Below are positions 8,334 through 15,047 of a stretch of 35,252 bases of DNA, in pieces. A program made the translations under genes and the position numbers. The stretch is from Hespellia sp. (GTDB taxonomy: Bacteria > Bacillota > Clostridia > Lachnospirales > Lachnospiraceae). The stretch spans positions 1-35,252 of the forward strand of contig JAQVCP010000029.1 of the NCBI GenBank assembly GCA_028689735.1, in the 5' to 3' direction. The notes beneath the pieces are model-generated. The model saw only the letters and a program-made list of their open reading frames with translations. It was not told the DNA's origin and made no database searches. Each line of letters opens with the position of its first letter. The first letter of the stretch is position 1.

Positions 8334-9169
8334 AATGCCTCCACCAGTTCTTCTGTTCTCAAAATGCCCTTTGCAATAGGAAGCCCGCGCCGTCTCAGCT
8401 CGTCGGCAAGCATCGTTACCTGAGGTACATCCAGACGATACTTCTTCAGTGTCTCAACATCGGAAAAGATTTCCCGCGGCGTTCCTTCCATTACAACCTG
8501 TCCGCTGTCCATGACATAGACCTTGTCCGCATCAATTACTTCTTCCATATAATGGGTAATCAGAAGCACCGTTACCTTTTCCTTCTTCCGCAGCTCCTCC
8601 ACGGTCCGGAGTACTTCCTTTCGTCCGTTAGGATCCAGCATCGCGGTTGGTTCATCCAGCACAATACACTTAGGATGCATGGCAATCACACCGGCAATCG
8701 CTACACGCTGCTTTTGTCCGCCGGAGAGCTTGTTCGGGGAATGACTCCTGTACTCAATCATACCGACTGCCTTCAGGCTGTCTTCCACTCTTTTCCAAAT
8801 ATCATCCGTAGGCACCCCCAGATTTTCCGGTCCAAAGCCCACATCTTCTTCCACCACAGTTCCAATAATCTGATTGTCCGGATTCTGGAACACCATGCCT
8901 GCCGACTGGCGCACATTCCAAAGTTCGTCCGGATCCTTTGTGTCCTTCCCGTTCACCCACATCGTCCCCTCACTGGGAACAAGAATCGCATTCATGTGTT
9001 TGGCCAGTGTGGATTTTCCGGAACCGTTATGTCCCAGAATCGCAATAAAAGAGCCAGGCTCTACATCGATGTTCGCCTTGTCGATGGCCCGGTTCTTCCC
9101 GATGATATTTCCCTCTTCATCGTGCTTGGCATATTCAAAAATCAGATCCTTTGTCTGAATCATTTCCAT
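8318..9169 (-). CDS. ecfA1: ECF transporter ATPase subunit A1
   Basis: EcfA1 is the partner ATPase of EcfA2. Counting from the ATG at 9169 ([13 protein letters not shown]) it has 283 residues. Walker A is GHNGSGKST at about 46-54, the Q-loop region is [13 protein letters not shown], the signature is [13 protein letters not shown], and Walker B is [13 protein letters not shown]. The VFQNPDNQ form is typical of A1 rather than A2. A GTG in frame at 9199 would add ten charged residues that fit the family poorly. Neither start has a strong ribosome-binding site, which suggests coupling to the small ORF just upstream. Confidence 0.94.
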   Translation of the reverse strand: MEMIQTKDLIFEYAKHDEEGNIIGKNRAIDKANIDVEPGSFIAILGHNGSGKSTLAKHMNAILVPSEGTMWVNGKDTKDPDELWNVRQSAGMVFQNPDNQIIGTVVEEDVGFGPENLGVPTDDIWKRVEDSLKAVGMIEYRSHSPNKLSGGQKQRVAIAGVIAMHPKCIVLDEPTAMLDPNGRKEVLRTVEELRKKEKVTVLLITHYMEEVIDADKVYVMDSGQVVMEGTPREIFSDVETLKKYRLDVPQVTMLADELRRRGLPIAKGILRTEELVEALCQLN

Positions 9170-9204
9170 TCTATCTTCACGCTTTCTATTTGTTTTCACC
9201 GTTT

Positions 9205-9336
9205 TTATTTGCTGCTCTCTACTGTACTATTCGTGGAATTGCTGTGATTGCTTGTATTCACAGTATAACCAAATATCGCCAGCGCAAAAACTGCAATGAT
9301 TAGTAAAATACGAAACCATCTTCCTTTGTTATTCAT
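9205..9336 (-). CDS. Small single-span membrane peptide (43 aa) leading the ecf operon
   Basis: A minus-strand ORF of 43 codons starts at the ATG at 9336 behind a strong ribosome-binding site (GGGAGG, 5 bases before the ATG). The peptide begins [10 protein letters not shown]. It has a single hydrophobic helix at about residues 10-24 ([15 protein letters not shown]) after a basic N-terminus. Its tail is polar, Ser/Asn/Thr-rich and ends in SSK, giving a type II or signal-anchor topology. A consensus promoter (9400-9428) lies 63 bp upstream and ecfA1 starts 35 bp downstream, so it is probably the first gene of the ecfA1-A2-T-truA transcript. I recognise no family. The ribosome-binding site, promoter and clear membrane helix argue that it is translated. 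Confidence 0.68.
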   Translation of the reverse strand: MNNKGRWFRILLIIAVFALAIFGYTVNTSNHSNSTNSTVESSK

Positions 9337-9399
9337 TGGTACCTCCCATTGTGAAATGACTTTCCTGATGCTGCTGATATCGTAGTCTAATTAGAGTCA

Positions 9400-9428
9400 A
9401 TTATATATGGTATCGGTGATTTTTGCAA
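9400..9428 (-). promoter_or_regulatory. Sigma-A promoter of the small ORF-ecfA1A2T-truA operon
   Basis: TTGCAA (9423-9428) and TATAAT (9400-9405) on the minus strand are exactly 17 bp apart. The predicted 5' untranslated region before the 43-residue ORF is about 57 nt. Confidence 0.75.
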
Positions 9429-9456
9429 CGTTAAGCTTCCGATAGTTCCCATTGTT

Positions 9457-9552
9457 TCAAAAAAAGACCAGTGCAAAATAGCAGAATCTGTTAAAGTGAA
9501 TGATGATTCTCGCGAATCTGCTTTAACCGATATCCTGTCAAACGCACTGGAC
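9457..9552 (-). terminator. Long nested stem-loop ending in a T-run, downstream of the cyclophilin gene
   Basis: Read on the minus strand, an outer stem CCAGTGC (9544-9550) / GCACTGG (9468-9474) is followed directly by TCTTTTTTT, as in an intrinsic terminator. Inside it lie a second stem GTTAAAG/CTTTAAC and an apical hairpin GATTC-GCGA-GAATC. A mutually exclusive pairing AGCAGA/TCTGCT is also possible. It follows the ppi stop by about 45 bp and precedes the ecf operon promoter. A terminator is certain enough. Whether the large nested body has another role is discussed in the findings. Confidence 0.75.
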
Positions 9553-9597
9553 TTCTTATACGATTACATACCTGAGAAATATTCTGTTCTGTCTTTT

Positions 9598-10116
9598 TTA
9601 TGCCCTTTCCGGCTCGTCATAATCTACTCCAAATGTATCCACCGTTACAGATTTCATCACCTGTGCCTCTAGTGGCTTGTCACTGAAGTCCGTTGCTGTA
9701 GCCGCGATCTTGTTCACAATATCCATACCTTCTGTGATTCTTCCAAATGCAGCGTATGCCCCGTCAAGATGCGGAGATTTTTCGTGCATGATAAAGAACT
9801 GTGATCCTGCTGAGTCCGGGTGCATTGCACGTGCCATAGAAAGTACTCCCGGGTCATGTGACAGATCATTGGCGAAACCGTTCTGGCTGAATTCACCTTT
9901 GATGTTGTAACCGGGACCACCCGTTCCTGTTCCGTTCGGGCATCCTCCCTGAATCATAAAGCCACTGATTACACGATGGAAATTCAATCCATCATAATAA
10001 CCCTTTTTCACTAATGAGATAAAATTATTCACTGTATTCGGTGCAATCTCCGGATATAATTCAGCTTTCATCACGTCCCCATTTTCCATCTCAAATGTAA
10101 CAACTGGATTTGCCAT
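9598..10116 (-). CDS. Peptidyl-prolyl cis-trans isomerase, cyclophilin type
   Basis: The 172-residue protein is a single cytoplasmic cyclophilin domain that speeds up proline isomerisation during protein folding. No signal peptide is present. The family blocks are NFHRVISGFMIQGGCPNGTG, with the catalytic Arg in FHR, then SMARAMHPDSAGSQFFI and the HLDGAYAAFGRI segment that normally carries the cyclosporin-contacting residue. Length and composition match bacterial PpiB-like proteins. The ribosome-binding site AGAGGAAG lies 7 bases before the ATG. It is a single-gene unit with its own promoter (10176-10204) and a terminator at 9457-9552. Confidence 0.94.
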   Translation of the reverse strand: MANPVVTFEMENGDVMKAELYPEIAPNTVNNFISLVKKGYYDGLNFHRVISGFMIQGGCPNGTGTGGPGYNIKGEFSQNGFANDLSHDPGVLSMARAMHPDSAGSQFFIMHEKSPHLDGAYAAFGRITEGMDIVNKIAATATDFSDKPLEAQVMKSVTVDTFGVDYDEPERA

Positions 10117-10175
10117 AATTATCTTCCTCTTTTCTTTTTTCTTCTATTGAATGTACCTTCGGTATTACAGATTAT

Positions 10176-10204
10176 ATTGTAACTAATTTTTCTCCATTCG
10201 TAAA
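10176..10204 (-). promoter_or_regulatory. Promoter of the cyclophilin gene
   Basis: TTTACG (10199-10204) and TACAAT (10176-10181) are 17 bp apart on the minus strand, with an overlapping second -10, TATAAT, at 10171-10176. The -35 is only a partial match to consensus. Confidence 0.55.
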
Positions 10205-10231
10205 CCCAAAAAACAAATCGCTGCGTGACTT

Positions 10232-10339
10232 TTATGTTATAAATATATGGCTTAAGAGATCATGTGGACCTTTGCTGAACATGTTTTCTGTTTTAGAAAG
10301 CGCATAGAAATGTTTGACATACTGAACCGGAGAAATCAT
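10232..10339 (-). CDS. Candidate 35-residue peptide, unrecognised
   Basis: The 342-bp gap between the cyclophilin gene and the coat-protein hairpin holds one open frame of 35 codons from the ATG at 10339. It begins MISPVQYVKHFYALSKTEN and ends LLSHIFIT. Composition looks protein-like, with amphipathic stretches and little low complexity. The frame stays open for 9 more codons upstream of the ATG. Against it, there is no ribosome-binding site, only an A-rich tract. It may be a translated small peptide, a fragment of a decayed gene, or chance within a non-coding RNA. I know no function. Confidence 0.25.
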   Translation of the reverse strand: MISPVQYVKHFYALSKTENMFSKGPHDLLSHIFIT

Positions 10340-10386
10340 TTTTTCAATTTTTCGTATAAAGAATCTTTAAAATCCCAGATACGATA

Positions 10387-10437
10387 GAAGGGAGCCCGTG
10401 TCTGCACCTTCCATGCAGTTCACAGACTCCCATCTTC
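10387..10437 (-). terminator. Stem-loop after the CotF-like gene
   Basis: On the minus strand GAAGATGGGAGTCTGTG pairs, with small bulges, to CACGGGCTCCCTTC around an inner CTGCA/TGCAG stem, 22 bp after the coat-gene stop. The following sequence has only short T stretches, so termination may be imperfect. Confidence 0.55.
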
Positions 10438-10458
10438 CGATTTTCTAATTGTATCCCG

Positions 10459-10725
10459 TTACAGCTTCGCTGTCTGTGAATACGTCTGTTTTGCTTCTTT
10501 CACCTTGGACTCCTGGGCCGCCGGTGTCGGATAGAACCCTCTTGAATGCATCATCTCAAATACATCCTGCTGAATATTGTGCTCTTCTGATAGACAGTGC
10601 AGCATGGCATTGCGTACCCCTTCGTGCACACATTCATTTGCAAATGTATTGTAATGATCTGTTGCACTTTTTTCTGATGCAAGTGCATCCCCTAAGATTT
10701 CTTTGTCTGAAAATAATGACTGCAT
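10459..10725 (-). CDS. Spore coat protein, CotF/ferritin-like family
   Basis: The 88-residue protein falls in the Coat F family of small ferritin-like four-helix proteins found on spore coats. Typical elements are LGDALASEKSATDHYN, the helix containing CLSEEHNIQQDVFEMM and the C-terminal RGFYPTPAA segment. The start at 10725 (MQSLFSDKEIL) is preceded by AGGAGGAGCGAT. A longer in-frame ATG at 10788 would run into the upstream gene. It lies 10 bp downstream of a second coat-like gene and is surely co-transcribed with it. Its presence suggests a spore-former, though such genes also persist in lineages that rarely sporulate. Confidence 0.82.
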   Translation of the reverse strand: MQSLFSDKEILGDALASEKSATDHYNTFANECVHEGVRNAMLHCLSEEHNIQQDVFEMMHSRGFYPTPAAQESKVKEAKQTYSQTAKL

Positions 10726-10735
10726 ATCGCTCCTC

Positions 10736-10921
10736 CTATCCCAACTGTGAGTACAGTTCTTTGAAATGTCCCTGGTGTTTACTTGCAATTCCCATAAATT
10801 TTTCTCTGATTTCCTTGTCCTGAGAGTGGTCCGCGAGCATCTGAAACTTTTTGATCAATAATTCTTCATCTGCAAGCAGATCATTTAACGCTGATAATTC
10901 TTTTTCTGATATTGTGTTCAT
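10736..10921 (-). CDS. Small ferritin-like/spore coat-associated protein
   Basis: This 61-residue, almost entirely helical protein has the LNDLLADEELLIKKFQMLAD and HQGHFKELYSQLG pattern seen in short proteins encoded beside Coat F genes in Clostridia. It probably partners the CotF-like product encoded 10 bp downstream, perhaps forming a mixed helical bundle. A strong ribosome-binding site (AAGGAGGATACAAA) supports the start. No transmembrane or signal segment is visible. Functional detail beyond the family resemblance is inference. Confidence 0.78.
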   Translation of the reverse strand: MNTISEKELSALNDLLADEELLIKKFQMLADHSQDKEIREKFMGIASKHQGHFKELYSQLG

Positions 10922-11140
10922 TTTGTATCCTCCTTCTTTTCCATATTATTATTGCTCGATTCGTTTATATTATGTATGGAACCTTTTATATAGAGGCATT
11001 CATTTTTTTTATACAGACTTTCCCCATTATACTGACATGTTTGGTTATACCGTAAAGTGGACACTCAGCAGCTTTCTTCTGTAATCCATGATTTAGTTGG
11101 AATGTACAGAATTTTGAAAATAATTTGGTTACTTGCGACA

Positions 11141-11169
11141 TTGAGAAAACAGACAGCGGACGATATACT
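11141..11169 (+). promoter_or_regulatory. Promoter of msmK
   Basis: TTGAGA (11141-11146) and TATACT (11164-11169) are 17 bp apart on the plus strand. An AAGGAGG ribosome-binding site at 11185-11191 follows before the ATG at 11200. The divergent gap 10922-11140 shows no other gene. Confidence 0.7.
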
Positions 11170-11199
11170 TAGAACATAAAATTTAAGGAGGCTGTTCAC

Positions 11200-12312
11200 A
11201 TGGCAAGTTTATCATTAAAAGGAATTCAAAAAGTATATCCGAATGGATTTGAAGCAGTAAAAGATTTCAACTTAGATATTGATGACAAGGAATTTATTAT
11301 CTTCGTAGGACCTTCAGGATGTGGTAAATCTACAACTCTTCGTATGGTTGCCGGACTGGAAGATATCTCTAGTGGTACATTAGAGATTGACGGAAAGGTT
11401 GTCAATGACGTAGAGCCAAAAGACCGGGATATCGCAATGGTTTTCCAGAACTACGCATTATACCCGCATATGACCGTATACGATAACATGGCATTTGGAT
11501 TAAAGTTAAGAAAAGTTCCAAAGGCTGAGATTGACAAGATGGTTCGTGAAGCTGCTAAGATTCTTGATCTTGAGAAATTGTTAGACCGTAAACCAAAAGC
11601 TTTATCCGGTGGACAGCGTCAGCGTGTTGCTATGGGACGTGCAATCGTTCGTAATCCTAAGGTATTCCTTATGGATGAACCTCTTTCTAACCTGGATGCA
11701 AAGCTTCGTGTTCAGATGCGTATTGAGATTTCAAAGCTTCATGAGAGACTGGGTGCTACCATCATCTATGTAACACATGACCAGACAGAGGCTATGACAC
11801 TTGGTACCAGAATCGTTGTTATGAAAGACGGAGTTGTTCAGCAGGTAGATTCTCCACAGCAGTTATACAACAAGCCAAACAATCTGTTCGTTGCCGGATT
11901 CATTGGTTCTCCACAGATGAACTTCATGGATGCAGTTGTAAAAATTTCAGGATCTGATGTAACACTTCAGGTTGGTCAGTATACACTTGCAGTACCTGCT
12001 TCCAAGAAACAGGCACTCATCGACGGAAACTACAATGGAAAGACGGTTGTTCTCGGTATCCGTCCGGAAGATGTGCATGATTCCGAAAGCTTCATTGCGA
12101 ACTCACCAAACAGTGTGATTCAGTCAACAATTAAAGTTTATGAATTGCTTGGTGCTGAAGTATATCTTTACTTTGATGTAGAAGGTTCTCAGATGACAGC
12201 ACGTGTCAACCCACGTACAACCCTTAGAAATGGTGACCATGCTACATTTGCTTTAGACATGGAAAAAACTCACATTTTCGATAAAGAAACTGAGTTGACG
12301 ATTACAAATTAA
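11200..12312 (+). CDS. msmK: Multi-sugar ABC transporter ATP-binding protein (MsmK/UgpC type)
   Basis: The 370-residue cytoplasmic ATPase energises carbohydrate ABC importers. Walker A is GPSGCGKST at 37-45, the Q-loop lies in MVFQNYALYPHMTVYDN, the signature is LSGGQRQRVAMGRA, and Walker B is VFLMDEPLSNLDAKLR. The C-terminal third (about 235-370) is the OB-fold regulatory domain of the CUT1 family, with GIRPEDVHD. No permease or solute-binding gene is adjacent. This is typical for MsmK/MsmX, a shared ATPase serving several sugar importers. Codon use is biased toward highly expressed codons compared with its neighbours, which fits a housekeeping role. Confidence 0.94.
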   Translation: MASLSLKGIQKVYPNGFEAVKDFNLDIDDKEFIIFVGPSGCGKSTTLRMVAGLEDISSGTLEIDGKVVNDVEPKDRDIAMVFQNYALYPHMTVYDNMAFGLKLRKVPKAEIDKMVREAAKILDLEKLLDRKPKALSGGQRQRVAMGRAIVRNPKVFLMDEPLSNLDAKLRVQMRIEISKLHERLGATIIYVTHDQTEAMTLGTRIVVMKDGVVQQVDSPQQLYNKPNNLFVAGFIGSPQMNFMDAVVKISGSDVTLQVGQYTLAVPASKKQALIDGNYNGKTVVLGIRPEDVHDSESFIANSPNSVIQSTIKVYELLGAEVYLYFDVEGSQMTARVNPRTTLRNGDHATFALDMEKTHIFDKETELTITN

Positions 12313-12340
12313 TGATTTAGAATAATAGCATAGCGCGGTG

Positions 12341-12388
12341 ATGAAAAGGTTGTACTTTTATGTGCAGCCTTTTCATATACTTTTTTCT
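12341..12388 (+). terminator. Intrinsic terminator of msmK
   Basis: A stem ATGAAAAGGTTGTAC / GTGCAGCCTTTTCAT (12341-12355 and 12362-12376, two wobble or mismatched positions) is followed by a six-T run at 12381-12386. Confidence 0.8.
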
Positions 12389-12414
12389 GACTGTCTGCTG
12401 AGACACCAACGATT

Positions 12415-12566
12415 GAAAAGCAATTGGACAGCAGAAAAGCAGTTGAACCACTGAAACCGACCAGACGATAGGAAATCCATTAAACCACTGGAAATCCATT
12501 AAACTACTGAAAATCCATCAAACTACTGAAAATCCATCGGACTTCAGATCACGAAAAGTCAATCGG
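12415..12566. repeat. Degenerate 19-bp tandem repeat array
   Basis: About eight head-to-tail units of roughly 19 bp fill the space between the msmK terminator and the next gene. The clearest units are GGAAATCCATTAAACCACT (12471-12489), GGAAATCCATTAAACTACT (12490-12508) and GAAAATCCATCAAACTACT (12509-12527), then a partial GAAAATCCATCGG. More diverged units such as GAAAAGCAGTTGAACCACT (12434-12452) extend the array leftward. The period is not a multiple of three and there is no open frame through it. The last degenerate unit runs into the ribosome-binding site of the regulator gene. Confidence 0.85.
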
Positions 12567-12587
12567 ATTATGGAAAAGAGGAATTTT

Positions 12588-13487
12588 ATGACAGAAAGTA
12601 AAGAACTGGAACGTGCCATCTCCGAACTTGCGCACACAACCGGACTTCACATTACAATTACTACAAATTCCGATGAGGAGACGGAGAACGCAGTCTCGCA
12701 GCTCAGACAGCTTAATTACGCTTACAAGGAAAAGTTCAACAAGACATATTTTCTCCGTCAGGTGCTGCTTGGATATGTAGACACCTCTAATCTGAGTGAA
12801 CGGTGCCATAAGCTGCACCTTAGTACCGACACTGACTTTGCTCTTATTTTACTGGAAACTAAAGCCGCATATGAAGAATATGTCCCGGAGATTCTGCGCC
12901 AGCTTTTCCCATCCATTTCCAGGAACCACGTGATAGCAATGGATCCCCATACTATCTGCATTCTTGCCGCCAATTTAGCGGATGACCAGATTCAACAGAC
13001 TGCACATACTGTCGCAGACACCTTGAATGCAGAGGCTATGACCCCGGTTCATATGACTTATGCGATGAAACGGCTGGCACTTGCAGACCTTCCCAAACAG
13101 TACAAGGAGAGTGCGCTCACCCTTCAGATTGGTCGGATTTTCTATCCAGAAAAATCTATCCTTCCATCGAACCAGCTTGGAATCGGACGGCTGATTTCTC
13201 AACTTCCGGTTGCCCTTTGTGAAGATTTCCTGTCTGAGATTTTCAACAATCAGCTACCTTCTCAGTTTGATGAAGAAATTACCGCCACGATCAATACCTT
13301 TTTCCAGACAAACCTCAATATCGCTGAGACGTCACGACAACTGCATATCCATCGCAATACCCTGATTTACCGTCTGGAGCAGCTGCTCAAAAGCACCGGT
13401 CTGGATATTCGCAAGTTCGAAGATGCCATGACCTTCAAAATTGCCACAATGGTAATAAACTACATTCATACTAAAAAGGAGTTATAA
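12588..13487 (+). CDS. CdaR/PucR-type helix-turn-helix regulator
   Basis: The 299-residue protein ends in the PucR C-terminal helix-turn-helix (about residues 238-295). In it, NIAETSRQLHIHRNTLIYRLEQL is the diagnostic segment shared with CdaR sugar-diacid regulators. The preceding 230 residues resemble the GGDEF-like sensor region of the family but show no catalytic motif. The start at 12588 (MTESKELERAI) has AAGAGG 6 bases upstream and is preferred to the in-frame ATG at 12570. It lies downstream of msmK, a frequent pairing in Lachnospiraceae, so it may control carbohydrate transport. The inducer is unknown. It overlaps nothing and is followed after 2 bp by a membrane-protein gene. Confidence 0.82.
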   Translation: MTESKELERAISELAHTTGLHITITTNSDEETENAVSQLRQLNYAYKEKFNKTYFLRQVLLGYVDTSNLSERCHKLHLSTDTDFALILLETKAAYEEYVPEILRQLFPSISRNHVIAMDPHTICILAANLADDQIQQTAHTVADTLNAEAMTPVHMTYAMKRLALADLPKQYKESALTLQIGRIFYPEKSILPSNQLGIGRLISQLPVALCEDFLSEIFNNQLPSQFDEEITATINTFFQTNLNIAETSRQLHIHRNTLIYRLEQLLKSTGLDIRKFEDAMTFKIATMVINYIHTKKEL

Positions 13488-13489
13488 CT

Positions 13490-13987
13490 ATGACCGATTC
13501 ATTTTATGAGTTACTTGTCACTCGTCAAAAATCAGGAAAAGACCGCCTGATTTTCATTCTTAGCATTGGGATTGTCTTTCTTCCAATACTCTTCTTCATC
13601 ATCCTTGGACCATTCACAGTGCTTGTTGTGGTTGCACTGGGTGCCCTTTCCTATTTTTTCGTCTGGTCCAAAAGAAATGTAGAATACGAATATTCACTGC
13701 TCAACCATGATTTGGAAATTGATATCATTTATAATCAGGCCAAGCGTAAAAAACTGACCTCCCTTGATTTGACTCAGGCCGAACTCATTGCCCCGCTGAC
13801 ATCTCATCGAATGGATTCTTACCGCAGAATATCTGCCACAGATTATTCCTCTGGTCAAAAAAATGATGATGTATTTGCAATCGTCATTTCTCAAAACCAA
13901 CAGGTTCAATGTATTCTGGTGGAACTGGATGAAAGCATGAAAAATCATTTTGCTTCCTTCCTGCCGAGAACCTTCTTTAAAGATTAA
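13490..13987 (+). CDS. Small membrane protein of unknown function (DUF6106-like)
   Basis: The 165-residue protein has two adjoining hydrophobic helices at about residues 20-60 (IFILSIGIVFLPILFFIILG and the following VLVVVALGALSYFFV). A soluble C-terminal domain of about 105 residues rich in beta-prone segments follows. The stretch NVEYEYSLLNHDLEIDIIYNQAKRKK resembles the membrane-proximal domain of the DUF6106 family, which is common in Clostridia. That assignment is from memory and tentative. It starts 2 bp after the regulator stop, so the two are co-transcribed. The function is unknown. Confidence 0.72.
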   Translation: MTDSFYELLVTRQKSGKDRLIFILSIGIVFLPILFFIILGPFTVLVVVALGALSYFFVWSKRNVEYEYSLLNHDLEIDIIYNQAKRKKLTSLDLTQAELIAPLTSHRMDSYRRISATDYSSGQKNDDVFAIVISQNQQVQCILVELDESMKNHFASFLPRTFFKD

Positions 13988-14025
13988 AGGGCAACACAAA
14001 TTTGAACACATCTATACAGCAGAAA

Positions 14026-14090
14026 AGAACGCCACGCACACTCAGAATTCTAAAAGAATCTTGAATATGCGCAGCGTTCTTTTTATTTTA
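14026..14090. terminator. Bidirectional terminator between convergent genes
   Basis: AGAACGC (14026-14032) pairs with GCGTTCT (14074-14080) across an interior containing a smaller stem (AGAATTCT region). T-runs lie outside on both strands (TTTTTATTTT on plus, TTCTTTTCT on minus). It serves the membrane-protein gene from the left and trxB from the right. Confidence 0.7.
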
Positions 14091-14997
14091 GTATACGATC
14101 CAGGTAACTGCAGGCCGCCAGTGCGGCTACAGCGCCATCTGCTGCCGCCGTTGTAAGCTGTCTTACGTCCTTAGTCCGACAGTCTCCGGCCACAAATACT
14201 CCCGGTTTGGAAGTCATACAATCTTCCGATGCGAGAATAAATCCATCACCATCCAACCGAACGACTTCCTCAAACTCCTGATTCTGTGGAATCTGTCCCA
14301 CCGCCACAAAAATGCCCGCCACAGGAATCTCCTGCTCTTCCCCGGTCTTTTTATTCTGGACGATGATTCCTTCCACAACGTCTTCCCCTTTGATTTCTTT
14401 CACAACGCAGTCTAAGACAAATTCTACATTGTCCTTTTCTTCCAGCGGTTTTACCAATCCGCTCTCACCGCGAAATTCATCTCTCCGGTGTACCAGATAG
14501 ACTTTCTTACAGTAATTGGATAAAAATGCCGCGTCCTGAAGCGCCGTATTGCCACCCCCGACTACCGCCACCTCCCGGTTCTTAAAGAAAGCCCCATCAC
14601 AAGTTGCACAGTAAGAAACCCCCGCACCGATCAGTTTCTCTTCCCGCCGCACCCCAAGGTGTCTGTGGGTCACTCCGGTCGCAATAATCACAGTTTTGCA
14701 TGGAAATTCGCTTCCCCCAGCCAGAATCACCTTGACTCCATTCTTTTCCACGATTCCTGTCACCTTCTCAAGTTCAGTCTCTGCCCCAAGGGACATCGCC
14801 TGTTCCAGAAGATTCGTCGCAAATTCACTGCCGCTGACGCTCGCAATCCCCGGATAGTTCTCAACCTTCGGAGACGTGGTAATCTGTCCTCCGTAAGTCA
14901 TGGATTCAAAGATAATTACCTTCTTCCCGGCTCTCTGTCCATAAATCGCCGCGGTCATGCCTGCGGTTCCCCCACCTATAATGCCAATATCATACAT
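14083..14997 (-). CDS. trxB: Thioredoxin-disulfide reductase
   Basis: The 304-residue flavoenzyme passes electrons from a nicotinamide cofactor or related donor to thioredoxin-like disulfides. The N-terminal FAD motif is GIIGGGTAGMTAA, the second nucleotide motif is VAVVGGGNTAL, and the redox pair is CATC at C130 and C133. The C-terminal FAD block GVFVAGDCRTKDVRQL is intact. It lies 50 bp downstream of nrdD, whose product carries its own thioredoxin-like domain, so TrxB is well placed to reduce the ribonucleotide reductase. The electron donor (NADPH, NADH or a flavin system) cannot be settled by eye. Confidence 0.94.
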   Translation of the reverse strand: MYDIGIIGGGTAGMTAAIYGQRAGKKVIIFESMTYGGQITTSPKVENYPGIASVSGSEFATNLLEQAMSLGAETELEKVTGIVEKNGVKVILAGGSEFPCKTVIIATGVTHRHLGVRREEKLIGAGVSYCATCDGAFFKNREVAVVGGGNTALQDAAFLSNYCKKVYLVHRRDEFRGESGLVKPLEEKDNVEFVLDCVVKEIKGEDVVEGIIVQNKKTGEEQEIPVAGIFVAVGQIPQNQEFEEVVRLDGDGFILASEDCMTSKPGVFVAGDCRTKDVRQLTTAAADGAVAALAACSYLDRILK

Positions 14998-15047
14998 ACT
15001 TTCTTTCCTCCCCCTTTAGAGCCTGTGTTTTCTTCCAAATCTGAAGC

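Noticed and set aside
12341-12376. The msmK downstream hairpin as part of the 19-bp repeat array
   Set aside because: Its sequence does not follow the repeat unit; it is an ordinary terminator ending before the array begins.
12415-12566. The 19-bp tandem repeats as a CRISPR array
   Set aside because: Units are directly adjacent with no unique spacers, are too short and degenerate, and no cas gene is present.
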